DNA of 21,493 nucleotides, taken from the NCBI GenBank assembly GCA_003427395.1, contig BFEA01000005.1, positions 3,288,779-3,310,271 on the forward strand, written 5' to 3'. The translations under genes and the position numbers were made by a program. The DNA is from Chara braunii (Eukaryota > Streptophyta > Charophyceae > Charales > Characeae). Of the stretch, positions 8,543-16,934 are shown piece after piece (positions within the stretch are counted from its first letter, which is position 1; every line of letters starts with the position of its first letter). The notes beneath the pieces are model-generated. The model did no database searches. It was not told where the DNA came from and worked only from the letters and a program-made list of their open reading frames with translations.

Positions 8543-9324
8543 GTGTCTTTTGCTCCACGTTGTGCAGTGCGAGCCACAACACATAAAACACACGGGGGAA
8601 GATTCGCTGCAGCGACTACGTCTCGAAGCTTGCAGGTTTTGAACGATATTAAACGAGGCTTGGTGCCACCTCACACTGTTCTCTCTACCCCCATCGATGG
8701 TCAATTGCGAATTGCCGCAAAAGATTTTCTCACCCTCTTGCATATCGATGGCAGGGTGAATAACAAGATGATCAATTTTTACATGACGCTCCTGGGGTCG
8801 ACTGCATGTGCGATATGTGACATTCCGTCAGGCCTTCAAGTCTTCAGCTTTAATTCGTTCTTCTTCAGTAAACTGCAACTTCAAGGACACGGTGGGGTGA
8901 AAAGGTAAGCTAAAAACGTAGATCTGCTTCAATATGATATTATCTTTGTTCCTATCCACAAAGATGATCACTGAATCCTCCTTTCCGTCAACTTGAGAGA
9001 TAATGTTCTCGAGATTTGCGATTCTTATCCTTGCGTTATGGCTGATTCGAGTTTTTACCTTAGTGTTTTCGAATGGTTGTATAATATTTGGAACGTCAAA
9101 CATTACATAGGCGATCGGGTAGGAGTAGGAAGTCCATGGCAACAAATGTTGTGGTGGAAGGAGTTACAAGACAAGTGGATGGAGCTAGTTGTGGGGTGTT
9201 AATGTTGATCTTTGAGACATTGTTGCAACATGGTGATCCATCACCTTTCAGGTTCTCTTGTAAAGATATTCCGCTTATTAGACGACAATTGACATCACAT
9301 ATCTTGGAACGCCGTTGTCTTTGA
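8543..9324 (+). pseudogene. Broken ULP1/SENP-like (C48) cysteine protease
   Basis: In one frame the translation reads NNKMINFYMTLLG, then FNSFFFSKLQ, GVKR, VDLLQYDIIFVPIHKDDH and VLEICDSYP. In the adjacent frame it ends RQVDGASCGVLMLIF. This is the ULP1 order: a W-N-D-x-x-I-x-F-Y-like start, F-x-x-F-F, VPIH...HW, the Asp of the D-S motif, then Q-x-x-x-G-x-x-C-G. The expected catalytic positions are His (CAC 8969), Asp (GAT 9020), the oxyanion-hole Gln (CAA 9172) and Cys (TGT 9190). The gene is broken by TAA at 8906, by TGA at 8972 directly after the His where the family has Trp, and by a frameshift between about 9110 and 9160. Such proteases remove SUMO-like modifiers and are often carried by plant Mutator-like and CACTA transposons. 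The nearby decayed gene on the same strand supports a mobile origin. Confidence 0.65.
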
Positions 9325-9990
9325 TGGATTTGATTGACTTAGAAACTTCCTTTTGAAAATATTTCATTCATTAATGATTATATTTTGTAAATCCTGACCT
9401 TACCCAATTGTCGTTTCCCCAACTACATTGCTTTATTTTATCGTTGCGGGTTTGCGTTGTCTTTGACATGCTCACTGTCAGTCTGGTGTCACGTGTTGAT
9501 TTTCGAATCTTTGTCACGTCCTAGTCGTCTCTCATGAAGCAGAGCAAGTGCACATTGCGTTCCTTGTTTTAAATTATGTTTAAGTGAACCAAAAGTGTAC
9601 ATATGATTGGCATCAAATAATATCGGTGATTGTAGTGCAACATGACAAATTGGTGTGTGGATGCAAAACAGATCTCGTGTGTGGTTCATTCTGCAAATAC
9701 CCCTAACATCACGTCTCTTGCCTGCCCATAGGATCACATGCCTTGTGACCGCCTCCATTACATGTAACCAATATTTTTGTATTCGTACCTAAGTCTTTTG
9801 TGCATAGCCAATTAAAGTACGGATTCAATAAAAAATATGCAATATTTAAACTTTTTGGAATCTTGTGTAATATGACAGGTGTTGTCGCAGAAAACAAAAT
9901 TGTATGTCAAAATTAACTGTTTATTACAAGACGAACGGTGAACATCTTTGAGTTGTATTTTGACTACTACTGTAACTGTTACATTACTTG
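9325..9990. other. AT-rich non-coding stretch after the protease remnant
   Basis: No credible coding frame. An AATAAA at 9827-9832 could be a polyadenylation signal for something upstream, but it lies about 500 bp after the protease remnant and is unsupported otherwise. Confidence 0.35.
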
Positions 9991-10043
9991 AAGTTTACAA
10001 TGACACATTGTTCAAAGCAAACATGTCTAAGAAAGATACAATC

Positions 10044-10600
10044 ATGATACCTTGCTCATCACAATTATAAACAAGTATGGATCTCAGCACACTTCCGCAT
10101 GTCGGGCAAGATGGTGGGCGTGTCCATCATCACACTAAGTATTCTAAAGAAGTCCGGATTTCATCAACATCCATACAACCGTCTCGCGCGAGATAATGGG
10201 CATGCCTGCACAACTTAGAAATGACTTGAAGAAAAGTATTATTCAGCAAAAATTCACTTATGACACCTTGCTCATCACATACATAAACAGTTTAACAAGT
10301 ATGGATCTCAACACACTTCCGCACAGGGTTCCCGGATGGGTGTGCCTATCGTTACACTAAGTCTTCTAAAGAAGACTTAGTCCTGATCTCATCGAACCTC
10401 CAAACAACCGTCGTAGGCGAGAAGATGGACATGCGTGTACAACGTATGGATAACCTAAATAATTATATTGTCCAACGAGGATTTAATCATGACACCTTGC
10501 TCATCTCGTTTAGAAAGTTTAACAAGTATGGATCTTAGCACGCTTCCGCATTTGATATCTCATTTATATAGTTTAACAAGTATGGATCTCAGCATACTAC
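10044..10600 (+). repeat. Tandem repeat, 216-229 bp unit
   Basis: Copies begin ATGAYACCTTGCTCATC at 10044, 10260 and 10489, with a shortened copy from about 10558. Each contains AACAAGTATGGATCT followed by a CACTTCCGCA-type block. The first two also share CACTAAGT.TTCTAAAGAAG and CAACCGTC...GATGG.CATGC. The unit is diverged and does not encode a consistent peptide. Confidence 0.8.
10357..10380. repeat. Perfect 11-bp-arm palindrome
   Basis: CTAAGTCTTCT pairs with AGAAGACTTAG across an AA centre. It lies inside the second copy of the tandem repeat. The first copy has a mutated right arm (CTAAGTATTCTAAAGAAGTCC), so the palindrome is either private to this copy or lost in the other. Confidence 0.8.
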
Positions 10601-11254
10601 ATTGCTTACGCTACAACCAAAAATGAATTCGTTAGAAAGAGGACACAATATAATATCTTATTTTAACGAATAACATGTTGCTTTCTTGGGTGAGTCAGTC
10701 TGCATCGCCGACACTTCACTCAAGGTCAGTTAACGACTCAAACCCCTCACTCCCCACGCGAACCCACACTTTGCTTGCCCCATTTTCTTTCTTTGAATGT
10801 TCAGTTGAAAGGAGAGGCTTGATAATGTGTGTTCAAACGTGAAAAGGCAGTGTTGTCTGATCCCGTGTGTCCTTGTCTATCCTCGAAAACTGCCTTGACT
10901 TTGTATTTTGTTGCAGGCATGTGAGCGAAAGTTTGGTATGTGTAACGAAGACTAGGGTTTTGTGGGTGTAACGCTTTATCTGTGCAAAACTTAAATGCTT
11001 TCTTGTCCGTAAGAATCTTGGTCGATTGAGGGTCACGAGGGAGAAATTTCGTCATTAATTTGCCTTTCTCCATTCGACTATACGATTTCTGAATTAGGAA
11101 TTCAACGGTATGGATCGTTCGTTATGAGGTGACCCTCACCTATTACCCACAACACAAAAAGAAGGTAAAATGCGGTGAAACGGGTCTACTGAACTCTTTC
11201 GTTTTATACTTCTTTCCTTAACTATCTTGCGCATAAGAAACTGCTCCTACAAGC
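10601..11254. other. AT-rich region without a supported gene
   Basis: The only notable frame is a 90-codon minus-strand ATG frame at 11073-10801 (begins MEKGKLMTKFLPRDPQ). It has no recognisable domain or promoter, and its length is close to chance expectation. No repeat or RNA gene was seen. Confidence 0.3.
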
Positions 11255-11421
11255 ATGCGCCTAGCAGCCTCGTCTGGCTCGAGCGGGCACCAAGGAAGGA
11301 TGAGCGGTCTCAGAGTCAAGTTCCCAATTTTCGCAGGCATCGTGGGATCAAGAAGCGATAGGATTTGCCTCATTATTAGTCTTGCTCACGCTCGATGTCA
11401 TTCTATTTATTGTCCACCCTC

Positions 11422-11430
11422 TTATATATT
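11422..11430 (+). promoter_or_regulatory. TATA-like box for the 185-aa candidate gene
   Basis: TTATATATT lies about 115 bp before the ATG at 11541. That spacing would allow a plant TATA box with a short 5' leader. Confidence 0.3.
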
Positions 11431-11540
11431 TCATTTCACTTCAAGGTTTCGACGTTGTCGGTTCTTTTAGGACGATAGCAAGAGTTAGTCCGCCGTAGTC
11501 TCCATCCCTCGGTGTGCCAAACCTCGGCTAAGGAAGCAAA

Positions 11541-12098
11541 ATGGCCAACCGAAATATGAAGGCGTGGGTAGCAGATAACTCAAGTGCCGCAAGCGATGCT
11601 GCCTTGAGCAGTTCACGACGGGGAAGCGCGGTGGTTGCCACCATCATGTTGTTTCCAAATAAGACGGAGGTGAGGGCGTTTGTTGTTGCTACCGCGGGAG
11701 GATTTAGTCAAGGATGGGCGAGAGCCAGCCGCATGGTCTTTCATCCACCGGATGTCTATCCGATCGAGGTAGAGCTCAGGGAAGACCAAGGAACCCTCGA
11801 GGACCCGCGAGTTTACGCATTCCTGATTACGACCATGAAGTTGCTACTGAGCATTGGCTTTGTCCTCTCAAAGATGCACCGGAGGGACATAGGGGTTGTC
11901 TACGACGTCGTGAACGAGACAATCTATCACAAGTTCGAGGACAAGATCATGTGGTTGTCCCTACAGATTACGCAAAACCACCACGCTCGGCAAGGACCAT
12001 TTGTGTTCATCCAACATTATGACTGTTGTCGGTGCGAATATCCTTATAAGGGTATCCGCACTGGTTTTCGCAAGCGACAGAAAATAAGTTTGATTTAA
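11541..12098 (+). CDS. Candidate single-exon protein of unknown function (185 aa)
   Basis: The ATG at 11541 has a favourable context (AGCAAAATGG, A at -3 and G at +4), and the frame is open for 185 codons to TAA. The first 30 residues are Ser/Ala-rich and look disordered. Residues about 31-80 are mixed strand and loop. Residues 91-111 (VYAFLITTMKLLLSIGFVLS) form a hydrophobic helix broken by one Lys, possibly a membrane or buried segment. Residues 112-145 look ordered, and the C-terminus has a cysteine cluster (YDCCRCEY) followed by a basic tail. No family is recognised. Compared with its AT-rich surroundings the frame has more protein-like composition, and it has no internal stop, unlike the decayed genes upstream. 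It could be a young gene, one exon of a longer gene (TATAAGGGTATCC near 12045 is donor-like), or a transposon fragment. Confidence 0.4.
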   Translation: MANRNMKAWVADNSSAASDAALSSSRRGSAVVATIMLFPNKTEVRAFVVATAGGFSQGWARASRMVFHPPDVYPIEVELREDQGTLEDPRVYAFLITTMKLLLSIGFVLSKMHRRDIGVVYDVVNETIYHKFEDKIMWLSLQITQNHHARQGPFVFIQHYDCCRCEYPYKGIRTGFRKRQKISLI

Positions 12099-12720
12099 AG
12101 ATTGAGTATTCCACGCAAGGGCGCGGCTACGTCTGTGGTTTACGTTGACTGAATGGTTGACTAGAACAGAGAGTGTGTGGGCGCGCAGAGTTGAGGCGCG
12201 CATGATCATTTATTTTTGATTGATGATTGTGAAAGTCGGTGTAGATGTCAGCCGGATTTTCATTTCTGATTAACCTAGGATTAAAAAGATTTTGTCTTGT
12301 AATAGGTATGCTTGCTGGTGATTTGTGCGGACGTGCGGAGGACGACATCGACAAGAGCGTGAATTTTCGAACGTCTTGGTAGGTCTGCGCGTTGCGCGGT
12401 GTTAGTTATGTTAGGTATTCGTCAGAGCTAGACCAGGACTTGGGCCTAACATTATTGGTTATAGTGCCAGACTTTCATCGGAGAAATTCGGGGATCGAGG
12501 ACGAGCGGCGACGACGCGGGGATATCAGACTAGCGTGAAGGAACCGAGGGAGTGGGGGCCCGGTGGGGCTATCCTCCTTCGTTTTGCCTACGACGGCGTC
12601 AGGACGGAGCTAGCGTTTTCCTCCTTTTCTTGTTCGCCGTCTTCTACCGATTCAAAGCTTCTAAGTGTTTTTTTATTATTTATTGACATATTATTTTTAT
12701 TATCTGGCTCCGGCGTTCCT
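12099..12720. other. Non-coding stretch
   Basis: Mixed AT- and GC-rich sequence with no convincing coding frame. A T-rich tract near 12664-12705 (GTTTTTTTATTATTTATTG) sits just before a GC-rich block. Confidence 0.3.
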
Positions 12721-13102
12721 TGACTCAGACGCGACGCCAGATTTGGAGGTCATCTCGACGGTTGAGGGCTTTGAACACGCGCGCTTTTTTTCTTTGACCT
12801 AGGGGTTCCTCGCATGTACGGGATGTTGTTGTAGGTCCTTGGTACCACCAAGAGTCGTGCAGGGCCCAGTCCACCAGGACCTGTGCTGAGCCTTGCAGCA
12901 GGCCGCGCCGCAACGAGCTGCCTGCATGGGGACCGACTGTTGGGGGCCGGAAGAAGTGGAGAGCTCCGCTTGGGGGGAGCAGATCGGAGAAGAGGTCGTA
13001 GCGGAGCCAACAGGCTCTGGCCACAATGCCCGCTGTCTGGCTGTCCAAATTGGCCCGTGCGCTGCTGCGTTAGCACAGTTTGCTGAGCAAAAGCGAGGCG
13101 CA
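12721..13102. other. GC-rich stretch with overlapping open frames
   Basis: Frames stay open on both strands (for example minus 13048-12725 and plus 12893-13129), which is expected from high GC content. None shows a domain. No gene is called. Confidence 0.3.
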
Positions 13103-13221
13103 GCAGGGCTGAAGCAGCGGATCGAATAGCCTCGAAGGCAGAGCGGAGCGAAGCGGGCTGGAACAGCGGATCGAGCAGCCTCGAAGGCAGAGCGGAGCGG
13201 AGCGGGCTGAAGGAGCGGGCC
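13103..13221 (+). repeat. 49-50 bp tandem repeat
   Basis: Copies run 13103-13152 and 13153-13201, with a partial third to about 13221. The core is CAGCGGATCGARYAGCCTCG followed by AAGGCAGAGCGGAGCG. Within it GCGGAGC repeats at shorter periods. Confidence 0.85.
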
Positions 13222-14695
13222 GGGGGCAAGACGGAGCTGCGGAAGCAGATGATGGATGAGAAGAGGCAGGGGAAGAAAATGTCGACCTCTCCCGTTTCTT
13301 TATGAAAACAGGGGAGGGAAGATTCGTTTCTTGTGTTTTTAGGGTCAGCGAAATGATTGGTGGAATCAAGTTGGGCAGTGGGGCAGTAGAGTGGGAGTTA
13401 GTAGTAGCAAGGACCGCGTGAAGGTGTCGAGCACGGAGGTTCTCAGAGACGGGGGATGGCCAGAGTCGACAACTAAGTACCCCGCTTATTTTCACTTGCG
13501 AGATCGGACGAGAAGAGGAGTCGGTAGGGGGTTTTCGTGGAAGGCAAAGGCCAAAGGCGAGCCCGATTTCCAACATGAACGGGTTGATCCGGCGCAGCAA
13601 GCGCTAAGAACCGATCGGAGGGGGAAATTCAAGTTAGCATAAATATGGCGAGGTACCTACCCGCCTTTTAGCTACAGATTCGGTCTCCACCCCCCCCGCC
13701 TACCTAGAAGGAGGTGCATTGAGTGCAGGACCGGACTTCGAGCGGCGGGGAGACGGATATGGAAGTTGGGAGAGATGGAGTGAGCGAATGCTTACCTTAA
13801 GAAGAAGTCGGAGGTGTCAGCGTTTCCATTGGTAATGAGCTTAAATCTGTGGCGAAACTGCAACTACCACCCCGTATTCTCCAAGTTGGCAAGGCTTCCG
13901 GATTGGACAACTGTGTTTGATTCGAAAGTAAGTAGGCTGCTCAAACTGCAAATGGGGCAGCAACAGAGCTTGAGGGCTTACCTCTAGCCAGAGCACAGCT
14001 CAGACTAATAAACTGAGTAACGGAAGGGAAAGGAAGCTGCAAGCGGGGAGTAGGCTCAAACACTTACCTGTAGGTTGGCGCGTTACTCTTTCTACACGAC
14101 TAGAGGCAACAAAGAAGAGGCCGTTAGCCTTCAAGCTGACGTTGGTTTAGTGGTAGGACGAGTGAAGCGAGACGAAACGGAAGCAAGCTGAGGGTTGTGG
14201 ACAGTGGACTGCAGACTTAACCATCGGTTGGGATCGCCGCCGGTTGTTTTATGCTAAGTAGTGAAGACTGAGGGGCGAAGGTGAAGACTTATCGCGGCGA
14301 GGAGAGAGAAGCGAGGTTGGAGACGACCTGCGGGATAGCAAGAAAAGGAGTTGCGAATCTTTGCATATTTATTCGTTGGCCGAGGTGCCGCTCGCTCCAC
14401 CGATCAGGCTAGCTGCAGATTACGACGACGAAGGGAAGCGAGTACCTACCTAGCAAGGTTGCAGCGGCAGGGAGTCTAAGATTGGAAAAGGGGTGTTGTT
14501 GTGTCTGGGAGGACCATCGGGAAGTCAACGTATGGCGTCTAGACTCCGGTTGACCAAGCTGTTGTTGTGTTTTGGGTACCATTGTGGGGCCCTCAGGCGA
14601 GTGAAGGTATCAAGGCCCTCTCCTGAAAGTTGAGTTGTCCCCCTCTTGTATCTCGAGAGTCAAAAACCCCTCCTTCTACCCTTTCTATTCTAAGT
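13222..14695. other. Region with clustered minus-strand splice-like motifs
   Basis: No convincing coding frame on either strand. Read on the minus strand it contains several donor-like sequences (AGGTAAGC or AGGTAAGT at 13791-13797, 13977-13983 and 14063-14069; GTAGGT near 14444-14449). It also has pyrimidine-rich acceptor-like sequences ending AG (near 14100, 14412 and 14476). The spacing gives very small exons and introns, so no gene model could be built. A spliced non-coding RNA is possible. Confidence 0.25.
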
Positions 14696-15090
14696 CTAAT
14701 CATGTTCTGAGAGGAAGGCGGCAGGCGGGATTGCAACCCGTAGGACCGCAGCAAGACTCTGTGGGGAGTCTGTCCACCGATTGCGGGAGCTCTGTCGGAA
14801 CTTAGGAGGAGTTTTGGAGGCAGGGAACGGAAAGGTAATCATTGCTTCCCCTCTATAAACCCGGTTATAACCCTTATCTGTATTCCTTGATATGTTTTGA
14901 CTGAGTATACTGTGTGCGTCCCTACTTTGACTTTTTGAACTGACTTTCAAGATGTAACCGAACTAAGTAAAAGAGTGTATGTGCAATGTCAGTTTCAATT
15001 TCATTGTTTGACTGAAAGTAGAATGTGGGGTTGCATTTGGGCGAAGGATGGGAGAAAGGCAGTACTGCATGTGTCTGACCGGGTCAACCA
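14696..15090. other. Non-coding stretch before the hairpin array
   Basis: No recognised gene. A minus-strand frame at 14950-14696 (84 codons) has no domain. A tRNA-like look near 14705-14790 did not hold up. Confidence 0.3.
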
Positions 15091-15093
15091 AAG

Positions 15094-15128
15094 GTTGGGC
15101 CAGTTCCATAAATTTGGGAAGACCCAGT
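15094..15128 (+). repeat. Hairpin 1 (diverged)
   Basis: Stem GTTGGGCC (15094-15101) with GACCCAGT (15121-15128), including two G-U pairs and one C-A mismatch. The loop is altered to AGTTCCATAAATTTGGGAA. Confidence 0.5.
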
Positions 15129-15155
15129 GCTATGTTTATTTTAAATTGTTTGGAG

Positions 15156-15191
15156 AACCAGACATGTTCCATAAGTTTGGGTGGTCTGGTT
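15156..15191 (+). repeat. Hairpin 2
   Basis: Perfect 8-bp stem AACCAGAC (15156-15163) with GTCTGGTT (15184-15191) around the consensus 20-nt loop. Confidence 0.85.
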
Positions 15192-15229
15192 GCTCTGACT
15201 GTGAAGGATGACTGTGGATGACTTCCAGG

Positions 15230-15265
15230 GACCAAGCATGTTCCATAAGTTTGGGTGGCTTGGTC
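15230..15265 (+). repeat. Hairpin 3
   Basis: Perfect 8-bp stem GACCAAGC (15230-15237) with GCTTGGTC (15258-15265) around an identical loop. Compared with hairpin 2, changed stem positions are changed on both sides. Confidence 0.85.
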
Positions 15266-15336
15266 GCTTTGTTTACTTTGGGTTTCCTTCAGTTTCTTTC
15301 TGTTCTTGGTTTTGAGAGAAATGAACCAGGTTGAGG

Positions 15337-15372
15337 ACCAAGACATGTTCCATAAGTTTGGGTGGTCTTGGT
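15337..15372 (+). repeat. Hairpin 4
   Basis: Perfect 8-bp stem ACCAAGAC (15337-15344) with GTCTTGGT (15365-15372) around an identical loop. Confidence 0.85.
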
Positions 15373-15429
15373 ACAACGCCTCGCTAATGCTGGAACCAGA
15401 AGGTTATAATTTGGCTATATGAATAAGCT

Positions 15430-15466
15430 AGTCAAACAGGGTTCCATAAGTTTGGGTGGTCTGACT
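15430..15466 (+). repeat. Hairpin 5
   Basis: Stem AGTCAAAC (15430-15437) with GTCTGACT (15459-15466), one A-C mismatch; the loop begins AGGGTTCC instead of ATGTTCC. An outer pair, GGCTATA at 15413-15419 with TATAGCC at 15466-15472, could extend it. Confidence 0.75.
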
Positions 15467-15620
15467 ATAGCCTATCACCAACTGAAGAGAGTATTAATTA
15501 AGAATAAACTTGTGGTAAGAAGGGGCAGACTGAGTCTTGAGCTGAAGATGATCGACTCAGTTATATGCTACCTCAAAAGACTAAGTGCAGATAATTATAT
15601 AAATTTTGGATATTTAAACA

Positions 15621-15660
15621 GTTCAGAGCGGCTAGGGTGGCCTAGTCATATGCCCAAATA
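15621..15660 (+). repeat. Possible seventh, degenerate hairpin copy
   Basis: GTTC...GGGTGGCCTAGTC...ATGCCCAA aligns with the right half of hairpin 6 and its flank (GGGTGGTCTAGCTTTATGCCCAA), but the loop and the left arm are lost. Confidence 0.35.
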
Positions 15661-15705
15661 AGAGAAAAGTTGTTGTGCCTTGTGTTTGTGTACACCTTAT
15701 GGATG

Positions 15706-15741
15706 AGCTAGAAATGTTCCATAAGTTTGGGTGGTCTAGCT
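15706..15741 (+). repeat. Hairpin 6
   Basis: Stem AGCTAGAA (15706-15713) with GTCTAGCT (15734-15741), with a mismatch only at the loop-closing pair; consensus loop. CTTATGGA (15696-15703) is also complementary to TCCATAAG in the loop (15718-15725), so two alternative folds compete here. Confidence 0.75.
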
Positions 15742-16030
15742 TTATGCCCAATGTAAGATGGGTATAAGGGGATAAATCATTGAAAGACTATGAACTATTG
15801 TTTGCTAAGTTGACTTTGGGGATGGTGAGAGTACTTACCTTTGTGGTTTCGCCTGCATGTGACTGAATGAGGTTGTTGCTTAGTCTGATTTTCAGTTTGA
15901 TAGGTAGTTGCTTTAGTCACTCGCCACGTGCTAGAGCCATAGGAGTTAGTTTCAATTCCTGCATTTTTTTAGCAAAGTTTTTTTTACTTAAATCAATTCT
16001 CGCATTTTCTGGGATCTTTTGTTATACTTG
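15742..16030. other. AT-rich spacer
   Basis: No gene supported. A minus-strand donor-like AGGTAAGT lies near 15832-15841. The plus frame from 15867 has no domain and overlaps the repeat array that follows. Confidence 0.3.
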
Positions 16031-16415
16031 GCTTTGTATAAATTTTTGTAAGCTACTTTCTCTCCGGGAAGCGCTGCCGAAATTTCTGCAAATCCAAAGA
16101 GTTGATCAACTTTTGACTTTTCAAAGTTCAACTTGTCTAAATTTTATATGGCTTAGTAAAAATCTGGGAAGTCTCCCTTTCTAAAGGGAATGCTGCCCGA
16201 ATTTTTGCTAATCCAGGGAGTTTGACAAAATTTGACTTTGGAAGATTGAATATTATTTATGTTTTCATATTTAGACTGATATAAATTCTGAAAGGGCACT
16301 TCTCCTACCGGAAGCGCTGCCGAAATTTTCTTAATTTAAAGGAGTTAGATTATATTTTGACATGTGGCAATTCTGGGAAATTCACTCTGTACAGAGGAGA
16401 TTCTGCCAGGGTCTA
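16031..16415 (+). repeat. Tandem repeat, ~120-bp unit
   Basis: The block GGRAGCGCTGCCGAAATTT recurs at about 16067, 16187 (as GGGAATGCTGCCCGAATTTT) and 16310, with a partial copy (GGAGATTCTGCCAGG) at about 16396. Each full copy is followed by an AATCCARRGAGTT-like stretch and a TTTGACTTT-like stretch. Periods are 120 and 123 bp. Confidence 0.75.
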
Positions 16416-16620
16416 CCTTTCTTTTGACACTTACTTGGAGGTAGTCTTAGGCTTAGGTAATTACGATGATTTGAATGAGATCGTGATATGGGGACTATTC
16501 CCCATGGACTTATAGATTTAGCTTGGGGATTGACATGTCTTGTGTTACAGGTCTTCTTTATCGATTGATTCAGGATTTGGGCTAGATTCATCTTGATCCT
16601 ACAAAAATAATCTTCTGTTA
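16416..16620. other. Spacer between repeat arrays
   Basis: No coding frame or repeat is supported here. Confidence 0.3.
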
Positions 16621-16934
16621 TCACTGATAACAGGTCGGTTGTCGATTCGTCGGTTTACGACTCAAGTCCAATCCACTCTTGCCACTCAACCTAAGGGCTT
16701 TAGCCTTGTGATTTGAATTGTTTTGTTGTGTTTTTACCCGGACTTTATTTGAATGGTCATTTAAAGAAAAGTACTGATCACTGATAACAGGTCGGTTGCC
16801 GATTCGTCGGTTTATGACTTAACTCCAATAAACTCTGGTCACTCAACCTAAAGGCTTTAGCCTTGTGATTTGAATTGTTTTGTTGTGTTTTCACCCGGAC
16901 TTTATTTGAATGGTCATTTAAAGAAAAGTACTGA
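16621..16934 (+). repeat. 157-bp tandem duplication
   Basis: Copies 16621-16777 and 16778-16934 start TCACTGATAACAGGTCGGTT and end AAAGAAAAGTACTGA. I count about ten differences without indels, so the duplication is fairly recent compared with the other arrays here. Confidence 0.9.

Larger units (their letters stand above)
15094..15741 (+). repeat. Array of six hairpins with invariant loop and covarying stems
   Basis: Six copies of a loop close to ATGTTCCATAAGTTTGGGTG (20 nt) are each enclosed by an 8-bp stem. The stems differ from copy to copy but remain complementary: AACCAGAC/GTCTGGTT, GACCAAGC/GCTTGGTC, ACCAAGAC/GTCTTGGT, AGTCAAAC/GTCTGACT (one mismatch), AGCTAGAA/GTCTAGCT (one mismatch) and GTTGGGCC/GACCCAGT (wobbles and one mismatch). 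Loop starts are spaced 63, 74, 107, 94 and 275 bp and fall in all three frames, so a repeated peptide does not explain them. Paired compensatory changes are the signature of selected RNA or single-stranded DNA structure. The function is unknown. Confidence 0.8.

Noticed and set aside
8909-8920. Tiny intron explaining the TAA at 8906 (AGGTAAGC...GTAG)
   Set aside because: It would be under 20 nt, too short for splicing, and does not address the TGA or the frameshift downstream.
13070-13600. Long minus-strand frame of about 176 codons
   Set aside because: It crosses the 50-bp tandem repeat, giving a repeated Ser/Ala/Leu/Arg peptide, and has no domain; open frames are expected in GC-rich repeats.
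14705-14790. tRNA-like appearance on the minus strand (CGGGTTGCAATCCCG stem-loop and AGACTC/GAGTCT stem)
   Set aside because: The T-loop does not fit TTCRANY, the anticodon loop has the wrong size, and no acceptor stem pairs with the 3' part.
15094-15741. CRISPR-like reading of the hairpin array
   Set aside because: Spacing is irregular (63 to 275 bp), the conserved part is the loop and not the whole repeat, and the setting is eukaryotic.
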